Positions 30,885 to 36,653 of a DNA stretch of 36,653 nucleotides are shown here, one piece after another; the first letter of the stretch is position 1, and every line of letters begins with the position of its first letter. The notes beneath the pieces were generated by a model. The model ran no database searches. It had not been told where the DNA came from and saw only the letters and a list, made by a program, of their open reading frames with translations. The stretch spans positions 1 to 36,653 of the forward strand of contig JAHQVX010000039.1 in assembly GCA_019634125.1 (NCBI GenBank), read 5' to 3'. The position numbers and the translations under genes are program-made. The stretch is from Saprospiraceae bacterium (GTDB lineage: Bacteria; Bacteroidota; Bacteroidia; Chitinophagales; JAHQVX01).

Positions 30885-30924
30885 TAAAAATACAAAAGCC
30901 CATCCCGGCAAAGCCGGGATGGGC
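30885..30924 (-). terminator. Rho-independent terminator of the OmpA-type gene
   Basis: On the minus strand: a 12-base-pair stem (GCCCATCCCGGC), TTT loop, then TTTTGTATTTTT. It stands 22 bases after the stop and just upstream of the amidase start. Confidence 0.9.
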
Positions 30925-30945
30925 CATTCCTACTAAAAAATACTA

Positions 30946-31875
30946 TTATTCAGGAAGCTTATTCGGATCTAACAGCTCGTAAAACTCATCGATCTTCGGT
31001 AAAATAATGATTCGAGTTCTACGATTAATTGATCTACCCGTAGCCGTATCATTACTCGCTAATGCATTGTGCTCGCCTCTTCCCGCAGCTATCAACCGGT
31101 TCGGATCAACTCCAAAGGTGGTTTGTAACGCCCGAACCACCGAAGTAGAACGTAGCACACTTAAGTCCCAGTTGTCCTTAATGCCCGCTCTGGATATCGG
31201 CTGATTGTCGGTATAGCCCTCTACCATAACCTCTAAATTTGGTCTACTCTGCACAATGGTGGCAATTTTTCCTAACACTTCATTGGCGCGAGGCGTTAAT
31301 GTATAACTGCCGGAAGTAAATAACATCTTATCGCTCAAATTCACAAAAACCACGGTTTTATCTACACGAACATCAATGTCTTTATCTTCAATGCCTTCTT
31401 TCAACACCTGCTTCAAGTTTGCCGATAAGGCCAGATTAATAGAGTCTGCACGAGTTCTCGCCGCCTGCAATAAATAAATGTATTTGTCTTTCTGCTCTAA
31501 CTGCGACAAGGTTTGATTGATGTTGTCCGAGGCTGATTTCGATAGTGTGGTAAGATCTTCAACCCGCTGCACTTGAACATCACGTTGTTGCTTGGCGTCT
31601 GTGATTTGGTCTTTTAAGTCGGTGATTTGCTCTTCACGTAACTCTAAAGCCGTTTCCGCATTCGATTTCGCTGCCCGAAGCCGATCTAGCTCCGACTCAA
31701 GGATACCCAGTCGTTCTTGATAATCCCCAATGGCTGCGATTTGCTCATCGAGTAATTGGTTTTTTCGCGCCATTTCTGACTGACTTTGAGCCACTAGCGC
31801 ATCATATTCTTTCTTGCTCACACAACCCGCTAATAACAGGCCGATAAATACCACAAGCAATAGTTTGTTTCCCAT
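30946..31875 (-). CDS. OmpA-family peptidoglycan-binding lipoprotein
   Basis: 309 residues. A lipoprotein signal ends at LLAGC (Cys18), placing it in the outer membrane. Residues ~20-145 are a long coiled coil (LDEQIAAIGDYQERLG onwards), a spacer across the periplasm. Residues ~185-300 are an OmpA C-terminal domain (VMVEGYTDNQPIS, NWDLSVLRSTSVVRAL, RLIAAGRGE, RRTRIIILP), which binds peptidoglycan. The coiled coil plus OmpA layout resembles MotB/Pal-type tethering proteins, but there is no transmembrane helix, so this is a structural anchor. A promoter and a palindrome lie upstream; a terminator follows. Confidence 0.92.
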   Translation of the reverse strand: MGNKLLLVVFIGLLLAGCVSKKEYDALVAQSQSEMARKNQLLDEQIAAIGDYQERLGILESELDRLRAAKSNAETALELREEQITDLKDQITDAKQQRDVQVQRVEDLTTLSKSASDNINQTLSQLEQKDKYIYLLQAARTRADSINLALSANLKQVLKEGIEDKDIDVRVDKTVVFVNLSDKMLFTSGSYTLTPRANEVLGKIATIVQSRPNLEVMVEGYTDNQPISRAGIKDNWDLSVLRSTSVVRALQTTFGVDPNRLIAAGRGEHNALASNDTATGRSINRRTRIIILPKIDEFYELLDPNKLPE

Positions 31876-31894
31876 GGGTTGATTGTTTTGCGTT

Positions 31895-31902
31895 TAAAAT
31901 TA
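31895..31902 (-). promoter_or_regulatory. Candidate -7 box of the OmpA-type gene
   Basis: TAATTTTA on the minus strand, the same box as in the tetR promoter; TTTT lies 17 bases upstream. The start codon is 19 bases downstream. Confidence 0.4.
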
Positions 31903-31927
31903 GAGAAAACACCGCACAGAAAATGAT

Positions 31928-31940
31928 GTGTTATTAACAC
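31928..31940. promoter_or_regulatory. Palindrome upstream of the OmpA-type promoter
   Basis: GTGTTA, T, TAACAC. It lies about 25 bases upstream of the -7 box, overlapping the -33 region, so it could be a regulator site. It is also just past the udk stop. Confidence 0.3.
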
Positions 31941-31951
31941 CGAAGAGTTGC

Positions 31952-32566
31952 CTAGACCTGTGTACGCAACTTGTCTTTAATGGTGTTCGCAATGATGCGA
32001 ATAGCCACGCTATTATTCCCGCCTTCAGGCACGATAATGTCGGCATAGCGTTTTGTCGGCTCAATGAATTGGAGGTGCATAGGCCTCAAGGTATCTTCGT
32101 AGCGACAAAGGATTTCTTCGATGTCTCGGCCACGTTCTTTTAAGTCTCTACGAATTCTTCGAATAAGTCGCTCATCGTCAGGTGTATCTACAAAAACTTT
32201 CACATCGCAGAGATCTCTCAACTCCTTCAATGTGAAAATTAAAATGCCTTCTACAATGGTTACTTTTTTGGCTTCTGTGAATCTAGTTTCAGGCAGTCGA
32301 TTATGTTCTTGGTAACTATAGGTGGGCTGAGCGATGTTTCGCCCTTCTTTCAACTCTAACAAGTGCTGACATAAGAGGCTGAAATCAATAGAATCGGGAT
32401 GATCGTAATTGATGGCATTCCGCTGTTCCATGGTTAAATGACTGTTGTCCTTGTAGTAGCTATCCTGAGAAAGCAAAGCTACTTGGTCTTCATTGAATAA
32501 ATCAATGATTTTCTCTACGACTGTGGTCTTTCCAGATCCCGTTCCACCTGCGATACCGATAATCAC
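31952..32566 (-). CDS. udk: Uridine kinase
   Basis: Phosphorylates uridine and cytidine in pyrimidine salvage. 204 residues, the standard bacterial length. GGTGSGKTT at 7-15 is the P-loop; DSYYKD (~40-45) and NYDHPDSIDF (~53-62) are the nucleoside-binding segments of uridine kinases, and RIRRDLKERGR is the lid. Its start overlaps the stop of the META-domain gene by 4 bases (ATGA), so it is translated from the same message. Confidence 0.96.
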   Translation of the reverse strand: MIIGIAGGTGSGKTTVVEKIIDLFNEDQVALLSQDSYYKDNSHLTMEQRNAINYDHPDSIDFSLLCQHLLELKEGRNIAQPTYSYQEHNRLPETRFTEAKKVTIVEGILIFTLKELRDLCDVKVFVDTPDDERLIRRIRRDLKERGRDIEEILCRYEDTLRPMHLQFIEPTKRYADIIVPEGGNNSVAIRIIANTIKDKLRTQV

Positions 32567-32985
32567 GACTCTATTTTTTTATAGCGAAGAATGACTTTGC
32601 CAATCTGATTTTTTAACAGTAATACATCTTCATGTAAGATTCGAAATTGAACGGCATTTGATAGATTAATGAAGTAATTGCGTTCGTCTTCATCGTATTG
32701 ATCACAGAACATTTCTGTTTTGATGAAGGTATTGATTTCGAAAGAGTAGTTCTTCAGTAGAAGATCCGCAGAGTAGGAATTGCAGCCTGTTTCTCCAGAT
32801 ACATTTTCTAGATTGTCTGCAATAAGCAGGGTCGGGGAAAATGCTTCTTTTTCATCCAGGATCCACTTCGTATTTCGGAGTTCTTGTGCCTCTTCTTCAG
32901 CAGTTTCAAAACCGCCAACCCCAAAGCAAGATTGTAGCGAAAAACACGTGGATAATAATAAGCAAACGTAGAGTAAAGCCTTCAT
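32563..32985 (-). CDS. META/HslJ-domain lipoprotein
   Basis: 140 residues from the ATG at 32985, which begins a lipoprotein signal (MKALLYVCLLLSTCFSLQSC, Cys20); the frame runs 42 bases further upstream without a signal-like start. NTKWILDE, VSGETGCNSYSA, TEMFCDQ and YFINLSNAVQFRI follow the order of the META fold (HslJ-like), found in small envelope lipoproteins. Function unknown; HslJ is tied to stress resistance in E. coli. It is coupled to udk by a 4-base overlap, an unexpected partner. Confidence 0.82.
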   Translation of the reverse strand: MKALLYVCLLLSTCFSLQSCFGVGGFETAEEEAQELRNTKWILDEKEAFSPTLLIADNLENVSGETGCNSYSADLLLKNYSFEINTFIKTEMFCDQYDEDERNYFINLSNAVQFRILHEDVLLLKNQIGKVILRYKKIES

Positions 32986-33033
32986 AGTAACGAGCCTAAA
33001 AATGCCAATTCTTCGCCTATTTTGCAAATCTTC

Positions 33034-33744
33034 TTACAACATCAAATCTTGAATCATGAAAATGGCAACGAAAAAGTATTGAAAGAGCATGCCCACGAAA
33101 AGGAGGCAGAGATAGGCCAGAAACATACCTACGAAAGCTTTGAAACCATTCACTTGAAAAATTTTCGCGTAGAGATAGGTGGCTACGATAAACGTGATAA
33201 GTACAAAGGCGAGAATGAGCATGGGCGCACCAATGAAAAAGGTGAGGGCCGAAAGTATAGCGCTCAGCCAATTGGTGGTGCCGAATATGAATGAATTAAT
33301 AGCCAAATTCTCTGCATAGTTATAGCCAACCTTTGAAAACAAAGTCAAGGTCGCTAACGACATGATTGGCAGAGCGATAAGCATCACAAAATTCTGATAC
33401 GTTAAGTAGATTTTTTGTGCGCGACCTAAGTATTTAGACAGTTCTAACCCATTTTCATATTGTTGTTCTTGTTCTTGAAGTTGTTGAAATTGAGCTTGTG
33501 TAAAGTTTTTAAAGGATTGATGGTTCGATAAGAACAAGGTATTTAGTGCAATGGCGAACAAAATATATCGGAAGGGATTAAAAACGCGCTTTCGATCCTT
33601 GTATAGATAGGTTTGCACCAACTCAAAAGGCTTTTTAAATATGCTCAAGAAAGTGAAAACTAAGCCCCTTTCGAGGTTGAAGATTTCTAAGATCTCGCCA
33701 ATAATTCGTTTAGTGGTTATCCGTTCTGGGGCTTGGTTCTCCAT
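33034..33744 (-). CDS. DUF3667 membrane protein
   Basis: 236 residues with about five transmembrane helices. ERITTKRIIGEILEIFNLERGLVFTF followed by KPFELVQTYLYKDRKRVFNPFRY is the DUF3667 signature. Most relatives carry an N-terminal CxxC zinc ribbon before this; none is present here (the protein begins MENQAPERIT), so it is a short form. Role unknown. It diverges from the aldehyde dehydrogenase gene across 53 bases. Confidence 0.8.
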   Translation of the reverse strand: MENQAPERITTKRIIGEILEIFNLERGLVFTFLSIFKKPFELVQTYLYKDRKRVFNPFRYILFAIALNTLFLSNHQSFKNFTQAQFQQLQEQEQQYENGLELSKYLGRAQKIYLTYQNFVMLIALPIMSLATLTLFSKVGYNYAENLAINSFIFGTTNWLSAILSALTFFIGAPMLILAFVLITFIVATYLYAKIFQVNGFKAFVGMFLAYLCLLFVGMLFQYFFVAIFMIQDLML

Positions 33745-33797
33745 GGATGTAAGATAGAAAAAATCAAAATTCTAGATAGTTTGATTAGTTTTAGTTT

Positions 33798-35192
33798 ATG
33801 AGTATTGTGGAATCCCCCGTAAGTAAGGTCGAAGAAATATTTCATAAGCAGGCTGCGTTTTTCCATACTGGAAAAACGAAAGACATTGCATTTCGGAAGC
33901 AAAGCTTGAAGCAGTTATTTCAGGTGCTTAAAGCCAATGAGTCCATGCTGAATGCCGCCATTTATGAAGATTTTAAGAAAGGGGAATTCGAGACCTATGT
34001 CACGGAGATCGGCTTGATATACAAAGAGCTAAAGTATTTCATGAAGCACGTTGAGCGTTGGGCACTGCCTTCGGCAGTGCCAACTAACCTGGCCAATATG
34101 CCCGGGAAGAGTTGGATTAGCCCAGAGCCCTTTGGGACCAGTCTCATCATCGGGGCGTGGAATTACCCTTACGAACTCACTTTAGGGCCGTTAATTCCTG
34201 CTATCGCAGCGGGCAATACCGCTGTCCTCAAACCGTCAGAACTCGCCCCGAATGCTTCGGCAGCCATGGCAGAGGTCATTAACAAGCACTTCGATCCACA
34301 ACATATTGCTGTGCAAGAAGGCGCTGTAGCAGAAGCACAAGCATTACTCAACCAGCCCTTCGATAAAATCTTCTTTACCGGCAGCACGCAAGTTGGGAAA
34401 ATTGTGATGAAGGCAGCGGCCGAACACCTCAGCCATGTTACGCTAGAACTCGGCGGAAAAAGCCCTTGCTTTGTATTGCCCGATGCGAATATTACCTTGG
34501 CAGCAAAGCGCATTGTATGGGGGAAATTCTTGAATGCCGGCCAAACCTGTATTGCCCCGGATTATTTGTTGGTGCACGAGTCTGTGAAAGCCAAGTTGGT
34601 GACGGCGTTAAAAACCGAAATTCAAGCACTTCATGGCGACAATCCTGAGGAAAGCGAGGCGTTGATTCGAATAATTAACGACCGACATTTTCAAAGACTC
34701 CACCAGCTCATCGATCCAGAAAAAGTCATCTTCGGTGGACAAACAAATCCGAGTACACGCTACATCGCCCCAACATTGATGGATCATGTTACTTGGGATG
34801 ATGCCATCATGCAAGAGGAAATTTTCGGTCCCATTTTACCGATTCTTACCTATTCTGATTTGAGTAATGCTAAGCAGGCAGTGCGGAAATTATCCAAACC
34901 ATTAGCCTTTTATGTGTTCTCTAGGAGTGCTCGAACGGCCAAGGAATTAACGCAGGATATGTCTTTTGGCGGCTGTACGATAAACGATACGCTCATGCAC
35001 TTTACCAATCCAGCGCTTCCATTCGGCGGAGTGGGTGCGAGCGGTATGGGCAGCTACCACGGAAAAGCAGGCTTTGCCTGCTTTTCAAACTATAAAAGCA
35101 TCTTAAAAAAGGCCACTTGGTTCGAACCCTTTATGCGCTATGCGCCCTACACCCCCTTCAAAAAGAAATTGATGAAATGGGCGCTGGAATAA
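33798..35192 (+). CDS. Aldehyde dehydrogenase, class 3 / fatty aldehyde type
   Basis: Oxidises aldehydes to acids with NAD(P). 464 residues, the shorter length of class 3 enzymes. FFTGSTQVGK is the cofactor loop, Glu217 (TLELGGKSP) the general base, Cys251 (NAGQTCIAPDY) the nucleophile, and EEIFGPILPI the C-terminal signature. The hydrophobic C-terminus (WFEPFMRYAPYTPFKKKLMKW) recalls membrane-bound fatty aldehyde dehydrogenases. Given the acyl-CoA synthetase and fadNAE in the window, oxidation of fatty aldehydes is plausible. Three perfect inverted repeats lie in it (33856, 34061 and 35062). No terminator hairpin follows. Confidence 0.93.
   Translation: MSIVESPVSKVEEIFHKQAAFFHTGKTKDIAFRKQSLKQLFQVLKANESMLNAAIYEDFKKGEFETYVTEIGLIYKELKYFMKHVERWALPSAVPTNLANMPGKSWISPEPFGTSLIIGAWNYPYELTLGPLIPAIAAGNTAVLKPSELAPNASAAMAEVINKHFDPQHIAVQEGAVAEAQALLNQPFDKIFFTGSTQVGKIVMKAAAEHLSHVTLELGGKSPCFVLPDANITLAAKRIVWGKFLNAGQTCIAPDYLLVHESVKAKLVTALKTEIQALHGDNPEESEALIRIINDRHFQRLHQLIDPEKVIFGGQTNPSTRYIAPTLMDHVTWDDAIMQEEIFGPILPILTYSDLSNAKQAVRKLSKPLAFYVFSRSARTAKELTQDMSFGGCTINDTLMHFTNPALPFGGVGASGMGSYHGKAGFACFSNYKSILKKATWFEPFMRYAPYTPFKKKLMKWALE
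33856..33878. repeat. Perfect inverted repeat inside the aldehyde dehydrogenase gene (10-base arms, TAC spacer)
   Basis: CGTTTTTCCA, spacer TAC, TGGAAAAACG. Confidence 0.87.
34061..34081. repeat. Perfect inverted repeat inside the aldehyde dehydrogenase gene (9-base arms, TTC spacer)
   Basis: GGCACTGCC, spacer TTC, GGCAGTGCC. Confidence 0.85.
35062..35086. repeat. Perfect inverted repeat inside the aldehyde dehydrogenase gene (11-base arms, TTT spacer)
   Basis: GAAAAGCAGGC, spacer TTT, GCCTGCTTTTC, encoding GKAGFACFS. Confidence 0.88.
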
Positions 35193-35285
35193 AGCTTAAC
35201 GTATCCTTAATTATTTCTTTGAGATAAGCTAACATAGGACAGTTAAATTTAAAAATATATTCGTTCACTTTTTAAATCAGACAAC

Positions 35286-36179
35286 ATGTCAAACAGCTTT
35301 AAAGAAATTACTCTTCATAACGACGCCTCAGAAACCACGGGTCATTTATCGGGTCAAGGCGGAAATTTGAAATTGGGTGGAAGTGGCTCACAAGGAGATA
35401 TCGGTCTATGCAAGGAAGATGGTGCACAAACGATTCACTTAGATGGCGGCGATGGAAATATTCATGCAGGAGGAGCTGGAAGCAATGGCGACCTTCGGTT
35501 AATGAACAACGAAGGAAATATGACCGTGCACGTTGATGGTGGAAGCGGCAATCTGAAGCTTGGTGGCGCAGGAACTCAAGGTGATGTGATTTTATGCGAT
35601 GCCAATGGCGACACAGGCGTGCACATCGATGGTGGAAGCGGCAATATCAACCTTGGCGGTGCTGGACATAATGGTGATGTACGTGTTATGAACAGTGATG
35701 GAGATGTTACTGGTCACTTAGATGGTGGAACAGGTAACCTACACCTAGGGGGCAGCGGGACTCAAGGCGACTTAGATTTAAAGAATGTAGAAGGATTAAC
35801 CACAGTTCACGTTGATGGAGGTAATGGGAATATTGCTCTAGGTGGAAATGGAAGTAATGGAGATGTTCGCTTGAAAAATGCCGGTGGGGAAGTCACTGTG
35901 CATATCGACGCTGAAACTGGTGACTTGATATTAAATGGGGCTTCTGTTAAGCCAGCAGACTATGTATTCTCGCCAGATTATGAATTATTGCCATTAACCG
36001 ATGTGAAAAGCTTTATCCGGCAGAATCGACATTTACCAGGCGTTCCTTCTGGGCATACCATTAAGGCAAACGGAATGAGTATGGCAAACTTAACCATGAA
36101 ACTCCTCGAGAAAGTAGAAGAACTTACCCTTCATATGATTCGACAAGAGGAAACAATAAATGAGTTGAAACGTAAATAG
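35286..36179 (+). CDS. Tandem-repeat glycine-rich protein with tail-fibre-type C-terminus
   Basis: 297 residues, name unknown. After a 19-residue lead, six complete 31-residue units begin at His20, 51, 82, 113, 144 and 175, and a partial one at His206, each H-x-D-G-G-x-G-N-x-x-x-G-G-x-G-x-(Q/N)-G-D (degenerate in unit 1). Such regular glycine and beta-strand spacing suggests a beta-helix or trimeric fibre. Residues 222-297 (DYVFSPDYELLPLTDVKSFI, HLPGVPSG, LLEKVEELTLHMIRQEETINELK) match the C-terminal region found in Bacteroidota tail-fibre/S74-like proteins, ending in a coiled coil that could drive trimerisation. No signal peptide or sorting domain is visible and no phage genes are near. A terminator follows 22 bases after the stop. 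Confidence 0.85.
   Translation: MSNSFKEITLHNDASETTGHLSGQGGNLKLGGSGSQGDIGLCKEDGAQTIHLDGGDGNIHAGGAGSNGDLRLMNNEGNMTVHVDGGSGNLKLGGAGTQGDVILCDANGDTGVHIDGGSGNINLGGAGHNGDVRVMNSDGDVTGHLDGGTGNLHLGGSGTQGDLDLKNVEGLTTVHVDGGNGNIALGGNGSNGDVRLKNAGGEVTVHIDAETGDLILNGASVKPADYVFSPDYELLPLTDVKSFIRQNRHLPGVPSGHTIKANGMSMANLTMKLLEKVEELTLHMIRQEETINELKRK
35343..35900 (+). repeat. Six tandem 93-base repeats with 186-base super-period
   Basis: Units are exactly 31 codons. Odd units carry GSQGD or GTQGD, even units GSNGD or GHNGD; odd units 1 and 3 continue with LC, even units 2 and 4 with RLMN or RVMN. The true period is therefore two units (62 residues). Confidence 0.9.
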
Positions 36180-36201
36180 ATCAATTCACTTTTTATGAGT
36201 G

Positions 36202-36236
36202 ACCCTGCCTCGGCAAAGCCGAGGCAGGGTTTTTTT
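36202..36236 (+). terminator. Rho-independent terminator after the repeat-protein gene
   Basis: A perfect 13-base-pair stem (ACCCTGCCTCGGC), AAA loop, then seven T. It lies between convergent genes but only the plus strand has a T-run. Confidence 0.93.
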
Positions 36237-36242
36237 AAGACA

Positions 36243-36653
36243 CTACTTTACTTTATTCCATATGGACTTTGTTTCCCCTTGCTCGGCAGTAAACGAACGA
36301 ATAACTCCGCCGGTACCTTCAAACGTAATCGAAGTGGTGGGGTTAATATTATCCAAATAAAAGAAGGTCACATCGGCTTGAATCATTTCGGCCGACCAAA
36401 CGCCTTTCTCAGCAGCTTCCAAGTGATTGCCCACTTTTTTAATCTCTACAAAGCGTTCTGGCTTTTCAAAATGTTGGTACCTTCCAACATAGGCATCTAG
36501 GTTGCGTTCACTATCTGATAGCGACTTAAGTGGAATTTGGTTATAGCCTTCCCAATCATACGCATTGGCCACACTTCGTACGATTTCAGGGATGATGTCG
36601 TAACGCTCGCTATTCACCATAACTACAACCCCTTTTCCGCCAGATAAAGAAGC
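36243..36653 (-). CDS. Serine hydrolase (class C beta-lactamase family), C-terminal part (partial)
   Basis: The frame is open to the window edge, 11 codons beyond the internal Met at 36620: ASLSGGKGVVVMVNSERYD, continuing IIPEIVRSVANAYDW. This is the end of a beta-lactamase/penicillin-binding-protein-like domain (the S-G-G-K-G strand and closing helix). Residues after NLDAYVGRYQ form a small beta domain of the kind often attached to these hydrolases (DUF3471-like). The active-site Ser and Tyr lie outside the window, so activity cannot be judged. At least 136 residues are present. Confidence 0.72.
   Translation of the reverse strand, partial: ASLSGGKGVVVMVNSERYDIIPEIVRSVANAYDWEGYNQIPLKSLSDSERNLDAYVGRYQHFEKPERFVEIKKVGNHLEAAEKGVWSAEMIQADVTFFYLDNINPTTSITFEGTGGVIRSFTAEQGETKSIWNKVK

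Noticed and set aside
30871..30927. Upstream extension of the amidase gene to 30927
   Set aside because: It translates a terminator hairpin; the ATG at 30870 starts a proper lipoprotein signal.
33022..33294. 90-codon plus-strand frame rich in Glu and Lys opposite the DUF3667 gene
   Set aside because: It is the complement of hydrophobic transmembrane codons, which commonly yield charged antisense frames.
35343..35900. CRISPR array suggested by regular 93-base spacing
   Set aside because: The repeats are in-frame codons of one protein and the intervals are not unique spacers.
35286..36179. Prophage remnant suggested by the tail-fibre-like C-terminus
   Set aside because: No other phage gene, integrase or attachment site is present; this C-terminal region also occurs in non-phage Bacteroidota proteins.

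Overview
The window looks like chromosome of a member of the Bacteroidota, probably marine. Four things point there: a secreted polysaccharide lyase carrying a type IX secretion (Por) sorting domain; promoters of the TTTG / TAnnTTTG kind; A-rich leaders with almost no Shine-Dalgarno sites; and Bacteroidota-typical families (DUF3667, paired M16 peptidases, a tail-fibre-type C-terminal domain). I see no tRNA, rRNA, CRISPR array, insertion sequence or prophage. Genes are tightly packed and no gene-free stretch exceeds about 170 bases.

Layout. 1-3.2 kb: the end of gltB and all of gltD (glutamate synthase). 3.3-6.7 kb: two exported M16 peptidase-fold proteins, one with an intact zinc site and one without. 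6.8-14.7 kb: fatty-acid degradation, with a long-chain acyl-CoA synthetase followed by a TetR regulator and a fadN-fadA-fadE operon in the same order as Bacillus subtilis fadNAE. 14.8-18.8 kb: an alpha/beta hydrolase, an NRDE/TANGO2 protein, a DinB-like protein overlapping an ATP-grasp ligase, a DoxX-like membrane protein and a small double four-cysteine protein. 18.8-21.9 kb (minus strand): DUF937, S4 RNA-binding and sulfotransferase-like genes that abut in one reading frame, then glnS. 22.1-27.7 kb: a modular PL7 alginate lyase with a two-site UxuR/ExuR-like operator, an OsmC protein and a GH3 beta-glucosidase lipoprotein. 27.7-36.6 kb: small conserved proteins (DUF1801, LON-like, DUF1579), an amidase lipoprotein, an OmpA-type lipoprotein, uridine kinase, a META lipoprotein, a DUF3667 membrane protein, an aldehyde dehydrogenase, a 31-residue tandem-repeat protein and the end of a serine hydrolase.

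How the genes work together. Acyl-CoA synthetase, FadN, FadA and FadE form a complete activation plus beta-oxidation set, and the aldehyde dehydrogenase could feed fatty aldehydes into it. The alginate lyase and GH3 enzyme suggest use of algal polysaccharide, but no SusC/SusD pair or uronate catabolism genes lie in the window.

The most unusual signal is not a gene. Reading by eye, I found 19 perfect inverted repeats inside coding sequences, with arms of 8-12 bases and spacers of 0-4 bases (most often 3). Thirteen have arms of 10 or more, where my rough random expectation is about 0.2. They share the short-spacer geometry of the intergenic terminators but lie inside conserved genes without U-tracts. 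The second notable item is the repeat protein at 35.3-36.2 kb, whose units are exactly 31 residues and alternate in a 62-residue super-period.
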